In this document: piece by piece, positions 6,679-13,437 of the stretch | Layout of the letters: the number at the start of each line of letters is the position of its first letter | How positions within the stretch are numbered: position 1 is the first letter of the stretch | Origin: a virus | Length of the DNA: 21,255 bases | Direction: 5' to 3' (one strand) | IMG/VR virus record: IMGVR_UViG_3300027714_000157 | Coordinates: 1-21,255 of that record | Made by a program: the position numbers and the translations under genes | The notes under the pieces: model-generated | Seen by the model: only the letters and a program-made list of their open reading frames with translations | Databases searched by the model: none | Told to the model about the DNA's origin: nothing

Positions 6679-7611
6679 ATGAAAATAGCTTACTTACATG
6701 GATTAGAATCCACAATCGATCAAAAGGATCCAAAGATTCAATTTTTAAATAAAAGTTTTGAAAAGGCGTATATGCCATCTATAAACTATAAGGATAATAA
6801 AACTTTTGATAAGTTATACAAGAACATTAAATCATTAAATCCAGATCTTATTGTAGGATCTTCAATGGGAGGATATGTTTCTTATTTAATTGGAAGCAAA
6901 TTATCAATTCCAGTTCTTTTATTTAATCCAGCAATGATTGGTAGGACATTCGATCCTGTTGTTGATGATTCAGGTTTAAAAAAGACTAGAATCGATATAC
7001 GATTCGGTAAAGGTGATTCAGTAATTATAGGAAAGGACGTTAGATCTTTCTTTAAAGAGAACGGAGTATCGTATAATCACACAGGATATGACGGAGGACA
7101 CAGAGTTCCCACTGATGTATTTATTAATAGTATTAAAGAAGTGCTAGGAATGAATGAGATATATAATAAAACAGAAAACAGTCAACTTAAAATGAAACAC
7201 ATTAAACTATTTGAAGATTTCACAAGAGAAACTCAACACGAACAAGATTTTGCAGGGATGCAAGCTGATAAACTTGGAATAACAAGAGAAGAATACACTG
7301 CTCATTATTTAAGTGAAGCAAAAGCAGTATCTGCAAAAAACGAACCTTTCAAAGTAAAGGGAATAGGATTTACATACACTGAACAACAGGGTAAATTTTA
7401 TGGAGCTTATTTATATGATGTTGCAAAAACATCAAACGTAAATCATAAAGTTAAATTTGGATTAGACGAAATACAGTCTTTTCTAAAATCTATTAAAATC
7501 ACTGATGAAGTACCTTATTATTATGAAGAAAAAGAATTAGATGCTTTATGTAAACAAATAGCAAAAAAAGGTATTGTATGTGATCATGATGACGCAATGG
7601 ATATATCTTAA
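6679..7611 (+). CDS. Alpha/beta hydrolase fused in frame to a capsid-targeted protein (310 aa)
   Basis: Residues 1 to about 158 form a small alpha/beta hydrolase of the YqiA/UPF0227 esterase type: N-terminal YLHGLES, nucleophile elbow GSSMGG (S62), LLFNPAM, a candidate acid in FGKGDS (D113), and H141 in GGHRVP. At M172 the frame runs without a stop into MKHIKLFEDFTRE, the same leader that begins the neighbouring proteins. The hydrolase ends naturally around residues 158-170, so the long frame is either a true fusion or a hydrolase gene that lost its stop next to a separate gene starting at 7192. The second reading is favoured by a promoter-like 17-mer at 7157-7173. A terminator and repeat-linked promoter precede this gene. 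Confidence 0.75.
   Translation: MKIAYLHGLESTIDQKDPKIQFLNKSFEKAYMPSINYKDNKTFDKLYKNIKSLNPDLIVGSSMGGYVSYLIGSKLSIPVLLFNPAMIGRTFDPVVDDSGLKKTRIDIRFGKGDSVIIGKDVRSFFKENGVSYNHTGYDGGHRVPTDVFINSIKEVLGMNEIYNKTENSQLKMKHIKLFEDFTRETQHEQDFAGMQADKLGITREEYTAHYLSEAKAVSAKNEPFKVKGIGFTYTEQQGKFYGAYLYDVAKTSNVNHKVKFGLDEIQSFLKSIKITDEVPYYYEEKELDALCKQIAKKGIVCDHDDAMDIS
7157..7173 (+). promoter_or_regulatory. AGATATATA late-like promoter candidate, copy 2 (inside ORF)
   Basis: AGATATATAATAAAACA is identical over 17 nt to 19158-19174, upstream of a probable structural gene. It lies inside the hydrolase-fusion frame in the poorly conserved linker region; AGATATATA ends 26 nt before the ATG at 7192, compared with 23 and 29 nt at 19190 and 18046. 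This supports a separately expressed gene at 7192. Confidence 0.55.
7192..7216 (+). repeat. 25-nt leader repeat (second copy at 7636-7660)
   Basis: The first 25 nt of the coding sequences at 7192 and 7636 are identical and encode MKHIKLFE. Related but diverged copies open the genes at 6003, 8297 and 8583 and the remnant at 8971. Nucleotide identity suggests recent duplication or gene conversion of the leader, separate from the unrelated cargo sequences. Confidence 0.8.
7192..7611 (+). CDS. Candidate capsid-targeted internal protein 2 (139 aa, internal start)
   Basis: Nested in frame at the end of the 6679-7611 frame. It begins MKHIKLFEDFTRET, and its first 25 nt are identical to those at 7636. 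Position 13 is R-E|T with Thr at P3, not I/L, so it is a poor protease site; the next match is YLSE|AKAV at residues 40-44, which would give a 42-residue propeptide. The remaining domain (FKVKGIGFTYTEQQGKFYGAYLYDVAK, then FLKSIKITDEVPYYYEEKEL) looks like a compact alpha/beta fold of unknown function. The choice of this start rests on the shared leader and the upstream 17-mer. Confidence 0.6.
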   Translation: MKHIKLFEDFTRETQHEQDFAGMQADKLGITREEYTAHYLSEAKAVSAKNEPFKVKGIGFTYTEQQGKFYGAYLYDVAKTSNVNHKVKFGLDEIQSFLKSIKITDEVPYYYEEKELDALCKQIAKKGIVCDHDDAMDIS

Positions 7612-7635
7612 TATTAAAACTAATTAAAACTAATT

Positions 7636-8283
7636 ATGAAACACATTAAACTATTTGAAGCCTTCTTAAATGAAGCAGTTTCTTTTGATAAAAAAGGAAT
7701 CAAAGCTAAATTAGAAGATAAAGTTAGAATCGCTAAGATCGCCGTTGAAAAATGGGGCGGTAGTTATAAAAAAACTTTAGCAGAAGTTGAAGCAGCTGCA
7801 AAATCTGGTAAGTTACCAAGTTATAGAGAACCTTTAATGGTCCAAGGTGACGAAAAACAAGATGCATATGATATATTCCAAGGAAGAAATGCTAATCAAT
7901 TAGCAGAAAAGATTTCTAAAGTAATTAAGAAATATAAGAAATATGAAGTTGATCAATCTTCAACTGGCGCAGCTGGCGGATGGTCTGGTTCAATGAGATC
8001 TACTGTAGGTGGAGAAATTAAAGGTCGGGCAAACTTTAATCCAGGTGGTAGAAGAGATTTCTTAATCGCAGTAACATGCGGTAGCGGTATCGATTCAAAG
8101 ATTAAAGACAAGATGTTCCAAGAAATATATGAACTAATGTTTGTATTAGATCAATATAACTCATCGGACGGCGGTATTATGTTTGATCATTCATCAGGAA
8201 CTAACTATGACACGATTGGATTAACTAACGATAGTTATCAATTTAGTAACGGTAGTCAACTAATGCAAATAATGAATACATAA
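7636..8283 (+). CDS. Candidate capsid-targeted internal protein 3 (215 aa)
   Basis: N-terminus MKHIKLFEAFLNE|AVSFD fits a prohead-protease site L-N-E|A at residues 11-14. The predicted mature part is Lys-rich and helical up to about residue 95 (KAKLEDKVRIAKIAVEKWGG, then QLAEKISKVIKKYKKYEV), followed by a Gly/Ser-rich segment (STGAAGGWSGSMRSTVGGE) and a mixed C-terminal region. No enzymatic motif is recognised. The leader DNA is preceded by a tandem 10-nt repeat (ATTAAAACTA at 7613-7622 and 7623-7632). It starts 24 nt after the preceding gene and probably shares its transcript. Confidence 0.8.
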   Translation: MKHIKLFEAFLNEAVSFDKKGIKAKLEDKVRIAKIAVEKWGGSYKKTLAEVEAAAKSGKLPSYREPLMVQGDEKQDAYDIFQGRNANQLAEKISKVIKKYKKYEVDQSSTGAAGGWSGSMRSTVGGEIKGRANFNPGGRRDFLIAVTCGSGIDSKIKDKMFQEIYELMFVLDQYNSSDGGIMFDHSSGTNYDTIGLTNDSYQFSNGSQLMQIMNT

Positions 8284-8296
8284 ATATAAAATAATT

Positions 8297-8563
8297 ATGA
8301 AACATATAAAAGTATTTGAACAATTTGTATCGGAAGCAAACAATATCTCACAAGAAGGTTACTCGTTAAATCAATTAGCAGATGGTCAAATTGGAGGAGT
8401 TCTAGCTACTGAATTTCAAAATGAACATGATTTAGATATCGATGATATCACAAGAGCTATTACTCACACTAAAGAAATTACTAGATACGAACTTAGAGAT
8501 ATTATTAATGGTACTGCTCCAAAATCAAAGATTAAAAGTTTTTTAAAACAATATACAAAATAA
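8297..8563 (+). CDS. Candidate capsid-targeted internal protein 4 (88 aa)
   Basis: N-terminus MKHIKVFEQFVSE|ANNIS again has the leader; the candidate cut is V-S-E|A, with Val in place of Ile/Leu at P3. The mature part would be about 75 residues, largely helical and acidic in the middle (NEHDLDIDDITRAITHTKE) with a basic C-terminus (KSKIKSFLKQYTK), similar in size to small T4 internal proteins. Function unknown. It sits 13 nt after the previous gene and 19 nt before the next. Confidence 0.75.
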   Translation: MKHIKVFEQFVSEANNISQEGYSLNQLADGQIGGVLATEFQNEHDLDIDDITRAITHTKEITRYELRDIINGTAPKSKIKSFLKQYTK

Positions 8564-8582
8564 TAAAAATAAAGTAACTATA

Positions 8583-8966
8583 ATGAAAAAAGTACAATTA
8601 TTCGAAAATTATATAAATGAAGCGGCATCTTTTGATGTATTAGTTAATGAGCCTTTTGATATAAAGGACGAGAAAAAAGCACAGAAGCAATTTAAGATTG
8701 ACGCGAAACCTATCACAATGGTAGATGCTGATGGAGAAATTACAGAAGATATGACGGATGTAACTGTTGTTTTTAGTAATGGGGATTCTGCAAGCTACAC
8801 ATGGGAGCAAAACTTCGGTAACTCTAGTAATATGGTTATTTCACCAAAAGGATCATCAGATATTGACGTTACTAATCAAATAGAGAACTATCTTGGTTCA
8901 ACAGGTACTGTTATTGGAGATATTGGATTAATCTATAAAGATTGGAAACTAGGAAAAATCAAATAA
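8583..8966 (+). CDS. Candidate capsid-targeted internal protein 5 (127 aa)
   Basis: N-terminus MKKVQLFENYINE|AASFD is a diverged form of the leader with the site I-N-E|A intact at residues 11-14, which suggests the protease site is what is kept. The remainder is acidic and beta-rich in appearance (ITMVDADGEITEDMTDVTVVFSNGDSASYTWEQ), unlike the other members. Function unknown. A seven-residue remnant of the same leader and a terminator follow. Confidence 0.75.
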   Translation: MKKVQLFENYINEAASFDVLVNEPFDIKDEKKAQKQFKIDAKPITMVDADGEITEDMTDVTVVFSNGDSASYTWEQNFGNSSNMVISPKGSSDIDVTNQIENYLGSTGTVIGDIGLIYKDWKLGKIK

Positions 8967-8970
8967 TAAT

Positions 8971-8994
8971 ATGAAACATGTAAAACTACACTAA
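8971..8994 (+). pseudogene. Vestigial leader MKHVKLH-stop
   Basis: ATG at 8971 encodes MKHVKLH followed by TAA (8992-8994). The first six residues match the MKHIKL leader of the upstream genes, after which the terminator stem begins. It looks like the stump of a sixth family member whose cargo was deleted, though a seven-codon chance match in AT-rich DNA is possible. Confidence 0.5.
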
Positions 8995-9020
8995 ACCAGG
9001 ACTTCAATCCTGGTTTTTTT
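8993..9020 (+). terminator. Terminator ending the internal-protein cluster
   Basis: CCAGGA (8996-9001) pairs with TCCTGG (9008-9013), extended by AAA/TTT to 9 bp, with loop CTTCAA and a run of seven T (9014-9020). It separates the MKHIK block from the clamp gene. Confidence 0.9.
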
Positions 9021-9026
9021 ATTTTT

Positions 9027-9054
9027 GAAACTTTTTACTTATTTTGTTTATAAT
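9027..9054 (+). promoter_or_regulatory. GAAAC-N17-TATAAT promoter, copy 2
   Basis: GAAAC (9027-9031) and TATAAT (9049-9054), 17 nt apart, lie just after the terminator and 30 nt before the clamp start. The downstream ACCTAAATA resembles ATCTAAATA after the copy at 20006. Likely drives clamp, polymerase C-half, UvsX and the following genes. Confidence 0.65.
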
Positions 9055-9084
9055 ACCTAAATATAATTAACAAATCTAAAAAGT

Positions 9085-9837
9085 ATGAAAATTACAATTA
9101 ACAAAGTAGATCAAAACAGTTTCACTAGCTTTATCAACAGATTAAAAGTTATTGACTCATTCGTTTACTTTAAAATTAAAGACGGTGTAGTTCAAGCTTC
9201 AGCTTACTTACCACAAAGAGATGCTGTAAAGCATCACAGAGTTCCAGTTGAACACATGTTCCAAATTGCTGAACCAATTACAACTGAAAAAGAATTAAAG
9301 ATCGCTTTCTTTGATGCAACTAAATTAACAGATGCATTCAAGCAATTCGAATACGATTCTATTCAAGGTGAAATTGAATTCATCGAAAACGCAGACGATT
9401 TTGTAGCAACATCATTTAGAATTTTTAATGATGAATTAGAAATTAACCTTGCATGTTCAGAACCATCTTTAGGATATAAAGATCTTACAGATTCTCAAAT
9501 TGCAACAATTTTTAATGTTGAAGAAGCAAACTATAAGTTTGACATGGATCTATCTACATTAAATAAAGTTAAAAGCCTATTCGGATTAGATAAAGAAGAA
9601 ACTTTCTCTATCGAAGCAAATGGAAAAGGAGTTAAATTAACTGGAAATACTTACAACATGTTAGTTACCCCAGACTATGATGGAAAAGCAGGTGGAAAGG
9701 TTACACTATTTAAAAAATACTTAAATTTATTAGACAAAGAAGATTATACAGCTAATGTAATGGACAATAGAGTCGTGTTAAGATCAAATGAATCTGAAAC
9801 ACTATTAACAATAGCAACTTGTCAAACAGCTGAATAA
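9085..9837 (+). CDS. 45: Sliding clamp (gp45-like DNA polymerase processivity factor)
   Basis: Length (250 aa) and composition fit a T4 gp45-type clamp (T4: 228 aa): alternating beta-strand and helix segments, a TxLxDAFKQF helix region near residue 90, and a C-terminal module LSTLNKVKSLFGLDKEETFSIEANGKGVKLTG typical of clamp domains. Sequence identity to T4 is too low to place by eye, so the call also rests on position: the gene lies 3 nt before the polymerase C-terminal half, and in T4 gp45 heads the replication operon. The expected ring would tether polymerase and also serve gp55/gp33-type late transcription. Clamp-loader genes 44/62 are not in this window. Confidence 0.75.
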   Translation: MKITINKVDQNSFTSFINRLKVIDSFVYFKIKDGVVQASAYLPQRDAVKHHRVPVEHMFQIAEPITTEKELKIAFFDATKLTDAFKQFEYDSIQGEIEFIENADDFVATSFRIFNDELEINLACSEPSLGYKDLTDSQIATIFNVEEANYKFDMDLSTLNKVKSLFGLDKEETFSIEANGKGVKLTGNTYNMLVTPDYDGKAGGKVTLFKKYLNLLDKEDYTANVMDNRVVLRSNESETLLTIATCQTAE

Positions 9838-9840
9838 CAT

Positions 9841-11040
9841 ATGTCGGATATAACACAACTACTAGAGAAGCCAGAATCTGAGCTTAGTGATGCTGAAACA
9901 AGGGACCTTATTGAACACTATTCAATGATGTCTGCGAAATACACAGCGTATGAGCAAGCAGTTAAAGTAACATTAAACTCGATTTATGGTGCCTTTGGGA
10001 ACAAATGGTTTCACTTCTTCAATTTAGATATTGCAGAATCAATTACAATACAAGGCCAAGGAGCAATCCTTTATTCTGAGAAAATATTGAATAAGTACTT
10101 TCAAGATTTCTGGATGAAAGATACCGCAGTACATGAGTACTTTAATATTAAGGTAGTTAATAAACTTGTAAAACCATCAGTTGTTTATATCGATACAGAT
10201 TCTTGCTATGTTCAGTTTGAGGAAATGTATGAATCTATTGAATGGCTTGGAGAAAAGCTAACAATTGATAAGTTCATTATGAGACTATACAATTTTAGAA
10301 TCAAAGACTATATTACAAAGTGTATGGCAAAGTACGCTGAAACAACAAATACAGATAATTTCTTGTATTTTGATTTAGAGACTATTGCATATTCAGGTAT
10401 TTGGTTAGCTAAAAAGAAATATTTACAAAACATAGCCTGGGAAGATAAGCTTGATGAAGAAGATAGATATCCAACCTTATCTAAAATAAAAACGATAGGG
10501 TTTGATACTATTCAAAGTTCAACACCAGCAGTGGCTCGTAAGCATTTAACAGAAGCACTTAAATTAGTATTGTCTGAAAAACCAACATCCGATCTTCTTA
10601 AGAAATTAGTAGAGTATTTGAAAAAATGTAAGAAGGAGTTTAAGCTAGTTGACGTTGATCAGATTGCATTTAACAAAAGAACTAATAATATTGAGAAGTA
10701 TATCGTTGATGACACTATCGAGTTCCAGATTGGTTCTAAGTGTCCTCCTAATGTTAAAGCAGCAGGATTCTATAATTTCTTAATGAATACCAATCCTAAA
10801 TACAAGAATAAGTATAAAATGATTGGTAACGGAGAGAAGTTAAAGTTATATCACTGTAAACATTCAACTTGTGATATGTTCGCATATATGCCAGGAGATC
10901 ATCCATATGAGATAGCACCAGAGATTGATTATGAACTTCAATTCGAAAAGAGTGTAATTGATCCTTTAAATAGAGTATTGAAAGCATGTAGTTTACAGAC
11001 TCTAAATAGAAACTTAATTTATTCAACATCATTATTTTAA
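9841..11040 (+). CDS. 43B: DNA polymerase family B, C-terminal half (gp43B-like)
   Basis: This 399-aa protein completes the polymerase at 1270-2667. Motif B is KVTLNSIYG (K42, N46, Y49, G50) and motif C is YIDTDS (D118, D120), the catalytic aspartates that join D379 of the first half. Further C-terminal palm and thumb segments match T4 gp43 (KSSTP-like QSSTPAVARKHL; a KC-P segment 'GSKCPPNVKAAGFYN'). Its first ~40 residues (SDITQLLEKPESELSDAE and onward) fall where T4 has the fingers tip, so the split is in the fingers hairpin. The C-terminus ends STSLF, recalling the SLFDMF clamp-binding end of T4 gp43. ATG follows the clamp stop by 3 nt, suggesting coupled synthesis with the clamp. Confidence 0.9.
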   Translation: MSDITQLLEKPESELSDAETRDLIEHYSMMSAKYTAYEQAVKVTLNSIYGAFGNKWFHFFNLDIAESITIQGQGAILYSEKILNKYFQDFWMKDTAVHEYFNIKVVNKLVKPSVVYIDTDSCYVQFEEMYESIEWLGEKLTIDKFIMRLYNFRIKDYITKCMAKYAETTNTDNFLYFDLETIAYSGIWLAKKKYLQNIAWEDKLDEEDRYPTLSKIKTIGFDTIQSSTPAVARKHLTEALKLVLSEKPTSDLLKKLVEYLKKCKKEFKLVDVDQIAFNKRTNNIEKYIVDDTIEFQIGSKCPPNVKAAGFYNFLMNTNPKYKNKYKMIGNGEKLKLYHCKHSTCDMFAYMPGDHPYEIAPEIDYELQFEKSVIDPLNRVLKACSLQTLNRNLIYSTSLF

Positions 11041-11041
11041 T

Positions 11042-11242
11042 ATGAAACCAACATTTTACGAAACAGTATCAAGTATTGTTAAATCAACCCCTAATAATAT
11101 GAGTTTAGGAGATTCAATCAGATCTTTAGTTAATAAGATAGAATCTACAGTATCTACATTAGAAGAACCAAACAATAAGGTTACGAATCAACTAACGATA
11201 TTTGACGAAATAGAAGAAAGACAACATGAATACAGATCCTAA
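11042..11242 (+). CDS. Small hypothetical protein with a clamp-binding-like motif (66 aa)
   Basis: The gene begins 1 nt after the polymerase C-half and overlaps the next gene by 17 nt, so it is part of the replication operon. It is helical and Ser/Asn-rich, with NQLTIFDEIEER near residues 48-59. QLTIF fits the bacterial clamp-binding pattern QLxLF, so an interaction with the phage or host clamp is possible. No family is recognised; the motif is short enough to be chance. Confidence 0.65.
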   Translation: MKPTFYETVSSIVKSTPNNMSLGDSIRSLVNKIESTVSTLEEPNNKVTNQLTIFDEIEERQHEYRS

Positions 11243-11423
11243 AAAATTAACTGAAAATTTATCAAAAGAACAATTAATCAAAGTTCAGAAGTATCAAGAA
11301 ATTCATATGAGATTAAGATTACTTAAATCACAAATGGTAGATATACAAGAAGAAACTCACGATTTAATTACTGAACTTGATAAAATGAGATTAAAAGAAA
11401 ATAAAAACAAAGACAATGGCTAA
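11226..11423 (+). CDS. Small coiled-coil protein (65 aa)
   Basis: Residues 12-58 are almost continuously helical with heptad-like Leu/Ile spacing (LSKEQLIKVQKYQEIHM, then LRLLKSQMVDIQEE), suggesting a short coiled-coil. The C-terminus is Lys/Asn-rich. It overlaps the upstream gene by 17 nt and uvsX by 8 nt, indicating coupled translation. By position it might be a small recombination or replication accessory protein, but there is no motif to support a specific role. Confidence 0.65.
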   Translation: MNTDPKKLTENLSKEQLIKVQKYQEIHMRLRLLKSQMVDIQEETHDLITELDKMRLKENKNKDNG

Positions 11424-12525
11424 AAAAGATTTCACATTTGACGATTTAAACAAACAGCTTGCTGACTTAAACCCGTTAGGATCTGTAATGGATCAATCAA
11501 ACTTCTCAGAAGTTACAGAATGGATTCATACTGGAAACTATCACTTAAACGCTTGTGTTTCAGGTTCCCTTTTTGGAGGCTGGCCAAACAACAGATCATG
11601 TTCAGTGGCAGGCCCTTCAGGAACCGGTAAAACATTCCTTACATTAAATTCAGTAAGGGAAGCAATTAACATGGGTTATAGTATAATCTATTATGATTCA
11701 GAAGCAGCAGTTGACAAAGAACAAATGATTAAGTTTGGTATTGATATTACTAAAGTTAATTATCAACCAATGAATACTGTTCAAGACTTTAGAACTTCTA
11801 TTACTACAATTACGCAGAAAATGCAAGAGATCAAAAGAAACGGAGGTAAAATTCCAAAGCTAATGATTATTTTAGATTCTGCAGGTAACTTAGCAACTAG
11901 AAAGGAAATTGATGATGCAGCATCTGGTAGTGAAAAATCAGATATGACTCGTTCAAAGATCTTAAAATCTATATTTAGAATTATAATGACGCCACTTGCT
12001 GATTTAAAGATTCCATTTATATTTACAAACCATACATACCAATCACAATCATTTATTCCAATGCAAATTGCAGGTGGAGGAACCGGTCCAGAATACGCAG
12101 CATCAATAGTGCTTATGTTAGGAAAGGCTCAGCTAAAAGACGGTGCTGATAAAGTTGGTATTATTGTAACTGCAAAACCTTCAAAGAATCGTTTCGCAAA
12201 ACCAACTCCAATTAAATTCCACTTGAACTTTAGTGAGGGTATGAATCCTTATGTTGGATTAGAGCAATATGCTACTTGGGATATTTGTGGAATTACAAAG
12301 GGATCAATTGAAAAAGGAAAGAAAGTTCCTAAGGCAACTGCAAGAGGATGGATTTGCGAACACTTAGATGAAGCAGTTCCAAATAAAGAATTCTTTACCG
12401 ATAAAGTATTTACTAAAGAGGTATTAGAAAGAATTGAACTACATATCAAACCTTTATTTAATTATAATTCAGAATCAAGTTCATTAGATATCGAAGAAAT
12501 GTTAAATGATACGGTAGAATCATAA
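11416..12525 (+). CDS. uvsX: UvsX/RecA-like recombinase
   Basis: ATP-dependent strand-exchange protein that forms filaments on single-stranded DNA for repair and recombination-dependent replication. Visible features: Walker A GPSGTGKT (residues 66-73, K72), a YYDSEAAVD segment with the likely catalytic glutamate E96, Walker B LMIILDSAG (D154), and a later GGGTGPEYAASIV region. The 369-aa length is close to T4 UvsX (about 390 aa). The C-terminus is acidic. Placement between polymerase and helicase mirrors T4 (43, uvsX, 40, 41). It overlaps its neighbours on both sides by 8 and 1 nt. Confidence 0.92.
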   Translation: MAKKDFTFDDLNKQLADLNPLGSVMDQSNFSEVTEWIHTGNYHLNACVSGSLFGGWPNNRSCSVAGPSGTGKTFLTLNSVREAINMGYSIIYYDSEAAVDKEQMIKFGIDITKVNYQPMNTVQDFRTSITTITQKMQEIKRNGGKIPKLMIILDSAGNLATRKEIDDAASGSEKSDMTRSKILKSIFRIIMTPLADLKIPFIFTNHTYQSQSFIPMQIAGGGTGPEYAASIVLMLGKAQLKDGADKVGIIVTAKPSKNRFAKPTPIKFHLNFSEGMNPYVGLEQYATWDICGITKGSIEKGKKVPKATARGWICEHLDEAVPNKEFFTDKVFTKEVLERIELHIKPLFNYNSESSSLDIEEMLNDTVES

Positions 12526-12836
12526 TGAAGGTAGATGTTCATAAAATAACAGAAGATAAATTACCTATAAAATATATACTAGGCGTTCAGGAGAAGTTAG
12601 AAGCTTTTCCTGATGCTTTTGATATTTTATACATATTCATTAATGAAGCAGTAAAGCGACCAGATAGACAAAAGGAAACATTTACTCGACATGCTTTAAT
12701 GAAATACTTTTCTAAAGGAAATCACGATAACGCGTCCGAAGGCCTTAAGAAAGCAATACAACTTGGATTAATAGAACAAACTAAGTTTGAGGAAGGAAAA
12801 GAAACATACGAAATAAAAATAAACCCATACATATGA
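12525..12836 (+). CDS. Hypothetical protein, possibly winged-helix (103 aa)
   Basis: It starts in the TAATG overlap with uvsX and ends in an ATGA overlap with the oxygenase gene. The C-terminal half reads as a winged-helix-like arrangement: ETFTRHALMKYF, then NASEGLKKAIQLGLIEQTKFEEGKETYEIKIN, i.e. helices followed by a beta-wing. This would suit DNA binding or a protein-interaction role in replication or recombination. In T4 a small gene (40) sits here, but I see no clear similarity. Confidence 0.7.
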   Translation: MKVDVHKITEDKLPIKYILGVQEKLEAFPDAFDILYIFINEAVKRPDRQKETFTRHALMKYFSKGNHDNASEGLKKAIQLGLIEQTKFEEGKETYEIKINPYI

Positions 12837-13405
12837 TAGCAGTATTTGACGACTTTATAAAAGACGAAACATTATTAAAAGAAATAGCAGAAGCAGGGGA
12901 TTCATTTTTCTATCCAACTGGACAATATACTTATTGGAAAGGATGGTGGACTAAAGAACCAGAGACTGTTAAACAGAGATTAATTAAATATATTTGGAAT
13001 GATAACTTACCAATTAACTTAGGTGGGGAATTAGACGGATTCGAACATTGGACAGGTATTCAAAGAGCAGATAAAGACGGTCGTAGAAATTATTTAGAAT
13101 TACACTTAGATGATGATGTAATGCTTCGTGAAAAGAAAGGTGAGAGAATGTTCCCAGTTTTTGGTTGCGTTTATTATCCAGCAGGTTTTGAATTCGAAGG
13201 TGGAGATTTACATATCTATACTGATGGTGAGCAATCAAGCCCGGAGGTTATTAAAACCAAACCAAACAGATTAGTTATTTTTAATCCAGGTTCAGTTATA
13301 CATGGTGTTGATAAAGTAACAAAAGGAATTCGTGGAGCGATTGCAATCAATGCATGGGCTGATGAACCTTGGTCAGTTGGACAAGGTCATATTACATTAG
13401 AATAA
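12833..13405 (+). CDS. 2-oxoglutarate/Fe(II)-dependent oxygenase (190 aa)
   Basis: Likely a non-heme iron dioxygenase that couples 2-oxoglutarate decarboxylation to hydroxylation. The double-stranded beta-helix signature is clear: iron ligands H91 and D93 (LELHLDDD), a GCVYYPAGFEFEGGDLHIY strand pair, distal H157 (GSVIHGVD), and 2-oxoglutarate-binding R167 (GIRGAIAINAW). This is the prolyl-4-hydroxylase-like subgroup, seen in several T4-like marine phages; the substrate is unknown. It is translationally linked (4-nt overlap) to the gene after uvsX, inside the replication block. It ends before the promoter for the helicase. Confidence 0.85.
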   Translation: MIAVFDDFIKDETLLKEIAEAGDSFFYPTGQYTYWKGWWTKEPETVKQRLIKYIWNDNLPINLGGELDGFEHWTGIQRADKDGRRNYLELHLDDDVMLREKKGERMFPVFGCVYYPAGFEFEGGDLHIYTDGEQSSPEVIKTKPNRLVIFNPGSVIHGVDKVTKGIRGAIAINAWADEPWSVGQGHITLE

Positions 13406-13409
13406 GATT

Positions 13410-13437
13410 GAAACAAATTAACATTTATCTTTATAAT
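13410..13437 (+). promoter_or_regulatory. GAAAC-N17-TATAAT promoter, copy 3
   Basis: GAAAC (13410-13414) and TATAAT (13432-13437) are 17 nt apart and lie in the 52-nt gap before the helicase gene; TATAAT ends 20 nt before its ATG. The spacer shares AACATTT with the copy at 20006. Likely drives helicase, the gp33-like gene, gp47 and gp46. Confidence 0.65.

Noticed and set aside
6003-8620. MKHIK N-termini as secretion or lipoprotein signals
   Set aside because: No hydrophobic core and no lipobox Cys; the charged amphipathic leader with xxE|A fits capsid targeting much better.
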